Below are positions 58,078 to 64,000 of a DNA stretch of 64,000 nt, in pieces. The stretch's first letter is position 1; each line of letters opens with the position of its first letter. The position numbers and the translations under genes were made by a program. This stretch comes from JAICJC01 sp963757605 (GTDB lineage Bacteria > Actinomycetota > Thermoleophilia > Gaiellales > JAICJC01): positions 248,001 to 312,000 of the forward strand of contig CAVWSF010000001.1 in NCBI GenBank assembly GCA_963757605.1, in the 5' to 3' direction. The notes under the pieces were generated by a model. That model worked only from the letters and a program-made list of their open reading frames with translations. It was not told where the DNA came from and did no database searches.

Positions 58078-58701
58078 CTACGTCAGGTGGAAGTAGAGCG
58101 CGTGCAGGATCTCGACGACCGGGCTCGAGCGGTGCACGGTGACGTCGGCCGGCGTGTCGATGAGCGCGTCGGAGTAGTTGAAGATGATCTTCACCCCCGC
58201 ACGCACAAGCCGGTCGGCGGCCTCCTGGGCGGCCTCCTCGGGGACGGCGAGCACGCCCACGATGACGTTGCGGTCGCGGATCGCGGTCGCGAGCTCCGAC
58301 ATGTCCTTGATGCGGACGTCGCCCGATTCGGTTCCGACCTTGGCCGGGTCGTTGTCGAAGATGCCGACGATGTTGAAGCCGTGGTCGGCGAAGATGCTCG
58401 ACTTCGAGATCGCCTGCCCCAGCGAGCCGGCGCCGATCAGGACGATGTTGTGCTGGCCGGACGTCCGCAGGATCTTGCGGATCTCGCCGATCAGGAAGTC
58501 GATGTTGTAGCCGACCCCGCGCTTGCCGAACTTCCCGAAGCCCGAGAGGTCGCGCCGGATCTGCGTCGCGTTGATGTTCGTGTACTCGCCGATCTCCTGG
58601 GAGGAGATCGAGTCCCGGCCCTGCTTCTTCGCCTGCGTGAGCACCTGCAGGTAGCGCGAGAGGCGGGCCGCGACGCCCACAGTCAGGCGGTCCGAAGCCA
58701 A
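58078..58701 (-). CDS. rex: Redox-sensing transcriptional repressor Rex
   Basis: 207 residues. I start it at TTG 58701, five bases after a perfect AAGGAGG; upstream GTG codons lack such a site. The winged-helix DNA-binding part (VAARLSRYLQVLTQAKKQGRDSISSQEIGEYTNINATQIRRDLSGFGKFGKRGVGY) and Rossmann NADH-sensor part (IVLIGAGSLGQAI, FDNDPAKVG) are as in known Rex proteins; the domain-swapped C-terminal helix follows. Rex derepresses respiration and fermentation genes when NADH/NAD+ rises. The 15-base palindrome (58767-58781) upstream may be its own operator. Confidence 0.92.
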   Translation of the reverse strand: MASDRLTVGVAARLSRYLQVLTQAKKQGRDSISSQEIGEYTNINATQIRRDLSGFGKFGKRGVGYNIDFLIGEIRKILRTSGQHNIVLIGAGSLGQAISKSSIFADHGFNIVGIFDNDPAKVGTESGDVRIKDMSELATAIRDRNVIVGVLAVPEEAAQEAADRLVRAGVKIIFNYSDALIDTPADVTVHRSSPVVEILHALYFHLT

Positions 58702-58766
58702 CGAGGCCTCCTTGGGGACGGGGGTTTGTAACACGTCACGATCAGTGTAGCCCCGCGGCTTTTCCT

Positions 58767-58781
58767 GCGGTGTCACACCGC
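58767..58781. promoter_or_regulatory. Perfect palindrome upstream of rex, candidate operator
   Basis: GCGGTGT-C-ACACCGC is a perfect odd palindrome in the 95-base gap before rex. A second, imperfect pair (TTGTAAC-AC-GTCACGA, around 58728-58743) lies between it and the start codon. Known actinobacterial Rex sites are TGTGAAC-type palindromes; these only partly resemble them, so the assignment to Rex is speculative. Confidence 0.35.
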
Positions 58782-58796
58782 CACGAGCAGGGAATT

Positions 58797-59051
58797 TCAG
58801 GCTGCGCTTGTGGCGGCCTCGACCCGGTCGCGCAGCTCGGCCGGGTCGACGAAGTACGTGAACGTCCGCCGGCCGGCCACGTAGACGACCGGGATCTGCT
58901 GGCGATACTCCGCCTCGAGCGCCGGATCGCCGGAGATGTCGACCCGCACGAGCTCGAACCCGAGCTCCTCCCGGGCCTTCACCAGCACCTGGTAGGCCTC
59001 GTCGCACAGGTGGCAGCCGGCTGCGCCCATCATCCGCACCTCGACGCTCAT
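58797..59051 (-). CDS. Glutaredoxin-like protein (DUF836-type)
   Basis: 84 residues with a thioredoxin fold: VEVRMMGAAGCHLCDEAYQVLVKA holds a CxxC redox motif, and QQIPVVYVAGRRTFTYFVDPAELR the cis-Pro loop. Actinobacteria often encode this small glutaredoxin near rex and tetrapyrrole genes. It is translationally coupled to tsaD (ATGA overlap). Its partner (mycothiol, thioredoxin reductase) is unknown. Confidence 0.82.
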   Translation of the reverse strand: MSVEVRMMGAAGCHLCDEAYQVLVKAREELGFELVRVDISGDPALEAEYRQQIPVVYVAGRRTFTYFVDPAELRDRVEAATSAA

Positions 59052-60028
59052 GCGGCGGTCGCGTAGGCGTCGCGGGAGAGATACTCGGGGAACGGCAGCG
59101 CCGGCGCATACCGGGCCGCCGACGCGATCATCGCGGCGTTGTCGGAGCAGAGCTCAGGCGGCGCCAGCGCGAGCCGGACGCCGAGCTCGTCGCACCGGCG
59201 TGCTGCCGCGGCGCGGAGCACCGAGTTTCGGGCCACGCCGCCGACGACGGCCAGCGTCCCGGCGCCGGTCGCCTCGACCGCCTCCGCCGCCCGCCCGACG
59301 AGCGCGCGGACGATCGCCGCCTGGTAGGACGCCGCCAGGTCGGCCGGCGCCGCCGCCTCGTCGCGCACCGCCCGGGCGAGCGCGGTCTTGAGGCCGCTGA
59401 ACGAGAAGTCGTGGCCGGGCTTTCCCACCATCGCGGCCGGGAAGCGGTGCGCCGCCGGGTCGCCCTCGGCGGCGAGCCGCTCGAGCGCCGCGCCGCCGGG
59501 GTAGCCGAGCCCGAGCAGGCGGGCGCCCTTGTCGAACGCCTCGCCGGCGGCGTCGTCCAGGCTGCGCCCGATCACGGTCATCCTCCCCCGTTCCGGCACC
59601 TCGGCCAGGAGCGTGTGCCCGCCGGAGGCCAGGAGCGCCAGGAACGGCGGCTCGACCGGGTCGGGCTCCAGGTAGAGCGCGGCCACGTGGCCCTGGAGGT
59701 GGTCGACCGGCACGAGCGGCAGACGGCGCGCGAACGCCAGCGCCTTCGCCGCCGAGAGGCCCACGAGGAGCGCGCCGATCAGGCCGGGGCCCTCGGTCAC
59801 GGCCACCGCCTCGAGGTCCTCGAGCCCGATGCCGGCGTCGGCCAGCGCACGCTCCACGGCCGGCACGATCAGCTCCAGGTGCCGGCGCGAGGCCACCTCG
59901 GGCACGACGCCGCCGTACGGCGCGTGCAGGGCGGCCTGCGAGCTCACGACGCTCGAGAGGACGGCGCCGTCCCGCGACACGACCGCCGCGGCGGTCTCGT
60001 CGCACGACGTCTCGATCCCGAGGATCAC
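59048..60028 (-). CDS. tsaD: tRNA N6-adenosine threonylcarbamoyltransferase TsaD
   Basis: 326 residues from GTG 60028 (GTGA overlap with rimI). TsaD transfers threonylcarbamoyl from TC-AMP to A37 of ANN-decoding tRNAs. It starts VILGIETSCDETAAAVV; metal-binding HLQGH; FSFSGLKTALAR and VGGVARNSVLR are the nucleotide loops. It works with TsaB and TsaE encoded in the same operon. Confidence 0.95.
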   Translation of the reverse strand: MILGIETSCDETAAAVVSRDGAVLSSVVSSQAALHAPYGGVVPEVASRRHLELIVPAVERALADAGIGLEDLEAVAVTEGPGLIGALLVGLSAAKALAFARRLPLVPVDHLQGHVAALYLEPDPVEPPFLALLASGGHTLLAEVPERGRMTVIGRSLDDAAGEAFDKGARLLGLGYPGGAALERLAAEGDPAAHRFPAAMVGKPGHDFSFSGLKTALARAVRDEAAAPADLAASYQAAIVRALVGRAAEAVEATGAGTLAVVGGVARNSVLRAAAARRCDELGVRLALAPPELCSDNAAMIASAARYAPALPFPEYLSRDAYATAA

Positions 60029-60483
60029 ACCGGCGGCTCCGCGTCCTTCCACATGATGAGCGCGTCCTCGCGGTTGTCCGTGTAGTAGCCGCGGCGCACG
60101 CCGGTCGTCACGAAGCCGAGCGACTCGTACAGCTGGATGGCGACGGCGTTCGAGACCCGCACCTCGAGCGTGTAGCCGCGGTCGGGATCCTCCACGGTGA
60201 TCTCGAACAGCCGCTCGAGCAGCGTGCGTGCGACCCCGCGCCCGCGCCAGATCGGGTCGACGGCGACGTTCATGATGTGCCACGCGTCGACGTACCGGGC
60301 GACGATGAGGTAGCCCAGCATGTCGGCGCCCTGGAACGCGCCCAGGCAGATCCCGCTCGGCTTGGCCAGCTCGCCGGCGAACATCGAGCGCGACCACGGG
60401 GTTGGGTAGCTCTCGCGCTCCAGCTCTTCGATGCGGTCGAGATCCGAGGTGCGAAGGCTCCGCAGCTCGACGGCGGTCATCAT
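60025..60483 (-). CDS. rimI: Ribosomal-protein-alanine N-acetyltransferase RimI
   Basis: 152-residue GNAT acetyltransferase; ATG 60483 overlaps tsaB's TGA. Acetyl-CoA loop VDPIWRGRGVARTLLERLF and the C-terminal NAVAIQLYESLGFVTTGVRRGYYTD with the catalytic Tyr are typical. E. coli RimI acetylates S18; the tsaB-rimI-tsaD order is widespread. Confidence 0.92.
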   Translation of the reverse strand: MMTAVELRSLRTSDLDRIEELERESYPTPWSRSMFAGELAKPSGICLGAFQGADMLGYLIVARYVDAWHIMNVAVDPIWRGRGVARTLLERLFEITVEDPDRGYTLEVRVSNAVAIQLYESLGFVTTGVRRGYYTDNREDALIMWKDAEPPV

Positions 60484-61100
60484 GAGGCGGCCCTCGCTGC
60501 GAGCGCACGATCGGCGTCCGGGTCGCGCAGGTAGAGCGGATCCGGCGGGCCGGCGGTTCCGGCGAGCACCGCGTGCCGGCGGGCCCACGGCACGTGGAGC
60601 GGCGAGTCGTCGGGTGGGATCGCAAGCCCCGCCAGCCGGTCGCGATAGCGGATCGCGCCGTCGCCTGCGCACACGACTCCGCCGGGAAGCGTCGCGGCGA
60701 GCGCCTCCGGGGCGATCGCCTGGGGCTCGAGGGCGGCGCCCGCGGCGAACACCTCGCCGCGGCGGGCGTCCACGCACGCCACCTCGACGCCCTCGCCCGC
60801 CAGGAGCGCGTCGAGCGTCGAGACGCCCTTCACCGGGATGCCGAGCGCGAAGCCGAGCGCGCGCGCCGCAGCCAGGCCGATGCGAAGGCCCGTGAAGGTG
60901 CCCGGCCCGGTGCCCGCGACGATCATGTCGAAGTCGCCCGGCTCGACCCCCGCCTCGCCCATCAGGCGATCGATGTCGGCGAGGATGCGCTGGGCCGCGA
61001 CCGAGCGGGCGCGGGTGGCCGATTCGGCGAGCGCGTCGCCATCTCGCCAGACGCACGCGGTGGCGATGTCGGTGGCGGTATCAAGCGAGAGAATCAGCAA
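60480..61100 (-). CDS. tsaB: tRNA threonylcarbamoyladenosine biosynthesis protein TsaB
   Basis: About 206 residues. The ASKHA-fold scaffold for TsaD/TsaE: LILSLDTATDIATACVW, GPGTFTGLRIGLAAARALGFA, and VSTLDALLAGEGVEVACVDARRGEVFA. TTG 61100, lying 20 bases inside tsaE, is the best start, as TsaB proteins begin just before this strand; no ribosome site supports it. The C-terminal half is reduced to about 70 residues. Confidence 0.88.
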   Translation of the reverse strand: MLILSLDTATDIATACVWRDGDALAESATRARSVAAQRILADIDRLMGEAGVEPGDFDMIVAGTGPGTFTGLRIGLAAARALGFALGIPVKGVSTLDALLAGEGVEVACVDARRGEVFAAGAALEPQAIAPEALAATLPGGVVCAGDGAIRYRDRLAGLAIPPDDSPLHVPWARRHAVLAGTAGPPDPLYLRDPDADRALAARAAS

Positions 61101-61515
61101 TCGCGGCGAGCAATCCCGGATGTTCGCTTCGCAACGAGACCAGCCTAGCATCGGCCTCCTGCAACCGCAGTTCCACGACGAGGCGGGGAGGCGGCAGCAC
61201 ACCCGCACCCGCCTCCGGCCACTCCACGAAGCTGAGGCTGTCGTCGAAGTACGGCTCGAGGTCTGCCCATTCCTCGGGCGAGACGCCCGCCGAGCGGTAG
61301 AGGTCGAGATGCGAGACGGGAAATGCCGCGCCGGCATAGCGATGACCGACGGTGAAGGTGGGGCTCGTGACGGGCTCGGTCACCCCGAGGGCGGCGCAGG
61401 CGGCGCGCACGAACGCCGTCTTGCCGGCGCCCAGCTCGCCCGCGACGTAGACGACGTCGGGCGGCCCGACGTGCGCGGCGACCGCAGCGGCGATCCGCTC
61501 GGTGGCGGCGAGATC
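61081..61515 (-). CDS. tsaE: tRNA threonylcarbamoyladenosine biosynthesis ATPase TsaE
   Basis: The reading frame gives AATERIAAAVAAHVGPPDVVYVAGELGAGKT, then FVRAACAALGV, TSPTFTVGHRY and HLDLYR, plus LPPPRLVVELRL: Walker A (GELGAGKT) and the rest of TsaE. No ATG, GTG or TTG lies in frame before the conserved part; the first such codon (GTG 61410) falls after Walker A. The start given (61515) is only where the frame leaves the uracil glycosylase stop. A rare start (CTG, ATC) or an upstream frameshift is possible. It is about 144 residues if begun here, as expected. Confidence 0.78.
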   Translation of the reverse strand, partial: DLAATERIAAAVAAHVGPPDVVYVAGELGAGKTAFVRAACAALGVTEPVTSPTFTVGHRYAGAAFPVSHLDLYRSAGVSPEEWADLEPYFDDSLSFVEWPEAGAGVLPPPRLVVELRLQEADARLVSLRSEHPGLLAAIADSLA

Positions 61516-62212
61516 AGAAGAGGCCCAGCTGGGCGTACTCGGGCTCGGGCTCGGCGACGGTCTCGGGCGGCGCGCCGACTGCGACGGGCACCCGGGCAGC
61601 CGCCGGAGCCGGCACCTCGACGGGTCCGGCCAGGAGCTCCGGCAGCCGGGCGAAGTCGCCCTCGAGCGTCGTCATCATCGCGGGTGTGTAGAGCGCCGCC
61701 GCCGGATGGAAGATCGGGTAGAGGACGACGTCGACGCCGCCGATCCTGCGCGGCTGCGGCCGGCCGTGGACGCGGGTGATCCCGTTCGGCTGGCCAGAGA
61801 GGAGCTTGGTCGCGAAGTTGCCGAGGGTGCAGATCACCTTCGGCCGGATCAGCTCGACCTGGGCGAACAGGTGGGCCTCGCAGGCCTCGATCTCGTCGGG
61901 CAGGGGGTCGCGGTTCCCCGGCGGGCGGCACTTGAGCACGTTGGCGATGTAGACCTGCGGGCGGGTGAGGCCGATCGTCGCGAGCAGGCGCTCGAGCACC
62001 TTCCCGGCCTGGCCGACGAACGGCGCGCCCTGCTTGTCCTCGTGGAACCCGGGCGCCTCGCCGACGAACATCAGGTCGGCATCGGGGTCGCCGGCGCCCA
62101 CGACCACCTGGGTGCGAGACGCAGAGAGCGCGCACTTGGCACAGCTCCTCCACTCGTCCGCCAGTCGCTCGAGCTCTGCCGCGCGTGCGGGTGCGTCGCT
62201 CACGGATCGCAT
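61514..62212 (-). CDS. Uracil-DNA glycosylase, family 4 (Fe-S)
   Basis: 232 residues. Family 4/5 glycosylase removing uracil from DNA. Cluster-ligating Cys: CAKC near residue 24-27, CRPPGNRDP and the Cys of EIEACEAHL. Active-site GEAPGFHEDKQGAPFVGQAG and HPAA later. The C-terminal ~45 residues (PAPAAARVPVAVGAPPETVAEPEPE) are a low-complexity tail ending YAQLGLF, whose last residues overlap tsaE; a short C-terminal hydrophobic peptide of this kind (QxxLxxF-like) resembles a sliding-clamp binding motif. Confidence 0.88.
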   Translation of the reverse strand: MRSVSDAPARAAELERLADEWRSCAKCALSASRTQVVVGAGDPDADLMFVGEAPGFHEDKQGAPFVGQAGKVLERLLATIGLTRPQVYIANVLKCRPPGNRDPLPDEIEACEAHLFAQVELIRPKVICTLGNFATKLLSGQPNGITRVHGRPQPRRIGGVDVVLYPIFHPAAALYTPAMMTTLEGDFARLPELLAGPVEVPAPAAARVPVAVGAPPETVAEPEPEYAQLGLF

Positions 62213-62239
62213 TCTGGCAAGCGGCCCGGACGACCTTGA

Positions 62240-62452
62240 TCAGTGGCCGCAGCCGCAGCTTCCGCCGCAGCAGCCGCCGCCCCCGCCGCCGACCGTGGCG
62301 CCCACCGGGCGCGGAGTCGCAAACGAGGACAGGAGCTTCGTCACGGTGGCGCCGCCGCACTGCGGGCAGTGCACGTCGGCGGTGCTCGACGCCGAGACCA
62401 GCTCCTCGAACGTGTCCGTGCAGTCGGCGCACAGGTACTCGTAGATGGGCAT
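62240..62452 (-). CDS. FmdB-type zinc-ribbon protein
   Basis: 70 residues: MPIYEYLCADCTDTFEELV, then HCPQCGG, two CxxC knuckles forming a zinc ribbon as in FmdB/CxxC_CXXC_SSSS proteins. The C-terminus is Gly/Cys-rich (six Gly then CCGGSCGCGH), adding four more Cys and a His, which could bind a second metal. Function of the family is unclear (putative regulators). Confidence 0.85.
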   Translation of the reverse strand: MPIYEYLCADCTDTFEELVSASSTADVHCPQCGGATVTKLLSSFATPRPVGATVGGGGGGCCGGSCGCGH

Positions 62453-62479
62453 GTGGCCAGTCTAGCGGCTCGGCCGGCA

Positions 62480-62510
62480 TGAAAAATCGGTGCCTGGCAC
62501 CGATTTTTCA
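62480..62510. repeat. 31-bp perfect palindrome (15-1-15) between divergent genes
   Basis: The arms TGAAAAATCGGTGCC and GGCACCGATTTTTCA are perfect reverse complements around a single T. It lies between the divergent starts of the fmdB-like gene (62452) and the DUF2520 gene (62540), so it cannot be an end-of-operon terminator for either. Palindromes with GGTGCC-GGCACC cores are found dispersed in many genomes; no second copy exists in this window. Confidence 0.75.
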
Positions 62511-62539
62511 CCCCCGGGCGTAACCTCCGCCGGAGCCGC

Positions 62540-63262
62540 ATGGAAAGCCACACCGTGGTCATCGGCACGGGTCGGGTGGGCAGCGTCGTCGCCGCGCGTC
62601 TGGGCGTCCGCGCCTACGGGCGCGGCGCTGAGGTGCCGCTCGCCGGCGTCCGCCTCGTCTGCATCGCCACCCCCGACGGCGCCATCGCCGATGCCTGCCG
62701 CGTCCTCGCGCCGCGGCTCGCTCCCGAGACCGCCGTCGTCCACTTCTCGGGCGCCACGAGCATCCACGCCCTCGATGCGGCGCCGGGCCCGAAGGCGTGC
62801 GTCCACCCCGTGCAGACCGTGTGGGCCGATCGCGGCCCCGACCAGCTCGAGGGCGCCTACGCCGCCGTCACCGGCGACTGGGAGGTCGGGGCCGACCTCG
62901 CCCGCGACCTCGGCCTCGAGCCGTTCCCGCTCGCCGACGACATGAAGGTGCTCTACCACGCCGCCATGGTGTTCGCCTCGAACTACCTCGTCGCCGTCAC
63001 GGCGACCGCGGTCGAGCTGCTCGAGCGGACGGGGCTCGACCGCGACCTCGCCCTCCGCGTGCTTGCCCCGCTCCAGCACCGCTCCGTCGAGGTCGCCGGC
63101 GGCAGCCCGACCGGGCCCATCGCCCGCGGCGACGCCGAGACGGTCGCCGCCCACCTCGAGGCGGTCGGCCCCGAGCTGGCGCCGCTCTACCGGGTGCTCG
63201 GCCGCGCGACCCTGCCGCTCGTCGACCCGGGCTCGGCCGCGGCCGTCCGCGACCTGCTGTGA
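62540..63262 (+). CDS. Rossmann-like and DUF2520 domain protein
   Basis: 240 residues. N-terminal Rossmann domain THTVVIGTGRVGSVVAARLG, the CIATPDGAIADACRVLAP stretch, then the DUF2520 domain (KVLYHAAMVFASNYLVAVTATAVELLER). Related to ketopantoate reductase/pyrroline-5-carboxylate reductase-like NADP enzymes. Next to panC it may supply pantoate reduction or a salvage step; that is inference. GTGA overlap with panC shows coupling. Confidence 0.85.
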   Translation: MESHTVVIGTGRVGSVVAARLGVRAYGRGAEVPLAGVRLVCIATPDGAIADACRVLAPRLAPETAVVHFSGATSIHALDAAPGPKACVHPVQTVWADRGPDQLEGAYAAVTGDWEVGADLARDLGLEPFPLADDMKVLYHAAMVFASNYLVAVTATAVELLERTGLDRDLALRVLAPLQHRSVEVAGGSPTGPIARGDAETVAAHLEAVGPELAPLYRVLGRATLPLVDPGSAAAVRDLL

Positions 63263-63978
63263 CGACCGGCCTCGTCCCCACCATGGGCGCGCTGCACGAC
63301 GGCCACCGCGCGCTTCTGCGCCGGGCCCGGGCCGAGTGCGACGAGGTCGTGATGAGCCTGTTCGTCAACCCGGCCCAGTTCGGGCCGGGCGAGGACTTCG
63401 ACCGCTACCCGCGCGACGATGAGCGGGATCGCGCCATCGCCGCCGAGGACGGCGTCGACCGCGTGTTCGCCCCAACCGTCGACGAGATGTACCCGGACGG
63501 CTTCGCGACGACGGTGTCGGTGGGCGAGCTGGGACGCATCTTCGAAGGCGCCCACCGGCCGGGCCACTTCGACGGCGTCGCTACCGTCGTCGCGAAGCTG
63601 TTCAACCTGGTGCGGCCGGACGCCGCGTACTTCGGCCAGAAGGACGCCCAGCAGCTGGCGGTGATCCGGCGGATGGCCGCAGACCTCGCCCTGGGCATCG
63701 AGATCCGGGCGGTGGAGACCGTGCGTGAGCCCGACGGCCTCGCGCTCTCGTCCCGAAACGCCTACCTCTCGCTCGAGGAGCGCCGCCGCGCGCCCTCCCT
63801 GCACCGTGCGCTCGCCGAGCGCGACCCGGGCCTCATCGAGGGCGACGTGGACTACCTTGCTGTGGTGGACGCGGACACGTTCGCCGAGGTCGACCCTCGG
63901 CCCGGGGCGCTGGTGATCGGGGCGGCCCGGTTCGGATCGACGCGCCTCATCGATAACATGCGGATTGAGGGTCGATGA
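63259..63978 (+). CDS. panC: Pantoate-beta-alanine ligase PanC (short form)
   Basis: 239 residues from GTG 63259. The ATP-grasp-like HIGH-type signature PTMGALHDGH, FVNPAQFGPGEDFDRYPR, FGQKDAQQLAVIRRM, and GLALSSRNAYLS are intact, so adenylation chemistry is expected. Ordinary PanC is about 280 residues; here the first ~25 residues (before GLVPTMG) are missing and the C-terminal domain is reduced. It still ends with the expected strand. It joins pantoate to beta-alanine in CoA synthesis. ATGA overlap with the next gene. Confidence 0.9.
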   Translation: MTTGLVPTMGALHDGHRALLRRARAECDEVVMSLFVNPAQFGPGEDFDRYPRDDERDRAIAAEDGVDRVFAPTVDEMYPDGFATTVSVGELGRIFEGAHRPGHFDGVATVVAKLFNLVRPDAAYFGQKDAQQLAVIRRMAADLALGIEIRAVETVREPDGLALSSRNAYLSLEERRRAPSLHRALAERDPGLIEGDVDYLAVVDADTFAEVDPRPGALVIGAARFGSTRLIDNMRIEGR

Positions 63979-64000
63979 AGGTCACGCTCCCCCACCTGCG
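63975..64000 (+). CDS. Start of the next pantothenate-operon gene (probably panB), truncated by the window
   Basis: Only MKVTLPHLR is visible, ATG overlapping the panC stop. The words VTLPHLR resemble the first strand and helix of ketopantoate hydroxymethyltransferase (V.TIPDLR..K), which fits the operon, but nine residues cannot prove it. Confidence 0.4.

Overview
This is a 64 kb stretch of very GC-rich bacterial chromosome. It has tightly packed genes, frequent GTG and TTG starts, many 1-8 bp start/stop overlaps, and a tRNA gene without an encoded CCA. The gene content is CtpE-like P-ATPase, ECF42-type sigma factor, K+-independent-type H+-pyrophosphatase, Rex, a DUF2520-panC pair, and many small one-helix proteins. 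Together these suggest an environmental actinobacterium, possibly of the Thermoleophilia/Gaiellales kind. That placement is inference from style and content, because no rRNA or marker phylogeny is available here.

Layout. 0-5.5 kb: start of a LysR-type regulator, a tiny membrane protein, then a complete branched-chain amino-acid/amide ABC importer operon read leftward (livK-H-M-G-F). 5.5-12.5 kb, rightward: lipoprotein, class II deacetylase-like amidohydrolase, CGNR zinc-finger regulator, and a large FtsX-type ABC exporter (1010-residue permease plus a double-NBD ATPase). 12.5-15.1 kb, leftward: a truncated universal stress protein, SRPBCC protein, cupin, and an argininosuccinate-lyase-like enzyme. 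15.2-18.7 kb: TrmO-like methyltransferase, a putative toxin-antitoxin pair (nucleotidyltransferase plus DUF2384-type antitoxin), and two medium-chain dehydrogenases, one with an internal deletion. 18.8-21.2 kb: a decayed integrative element at tRNA-Val(GAC). It is bounded by a 42-bp exact copy of the tRNA 3' part and holds an integrase stump, a ParB-like gene, a YCII protein and a frameshifted gene.

21.3-30.5 kb: orphan ParA, ferritin-like protein, P-type ATPase, small membrane proteins, a NarL-type two-component pair, cation/proton antiporter, MFS exporter. 30.5-36 kb: UvrD/PcrA helicase and a secreted repeat protein with Ig-like modules. 35.5-41.3 kb: PhyH dioxygenase, a HAD-like protein without catalytic Asp, threonine biosynthesis (thrC, thrB, divergent hom), with two TrkA-type K+ regulatory genes next to thrC. 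41.3-48.7 kb: a leftward operon of two APC-permease/Usp fusion transporters, a 51-residue membrane protein and an ECF42-type sigma factor, then hppA. 48.8-51.2 kb: MTA phosphorylase, an unknown protein and a YbdK-type carboxylate-amine ligase.

51.3-56.5 kb: a signalling cluster of three histidine kinases and a lone receiver. 56.6-58.7 kb: glycosyltransferase and Rex. 58.8-62.5 kb: glutaredoxin-like protein and the t6A cluster tsaE-tsaB-rimI-tsaD, preceded by family 4 uracil-DNA glycosylase and an FmdB zinc ribbon. 62.5-64 kb: DUF2520 protein, panC and the start of a further gene (probably panB), forming a pantothenate operon.

The regions most worth a second look are the tRNA-Val island remnant, the nucleotidyltransferase/DUF2384 pair, the transporter-Usp/ECF42 operon with its hidden 51-residue protein, the HAD pseudo-enzyme, and a tsaE whose reading frame has no ordinary start codon.
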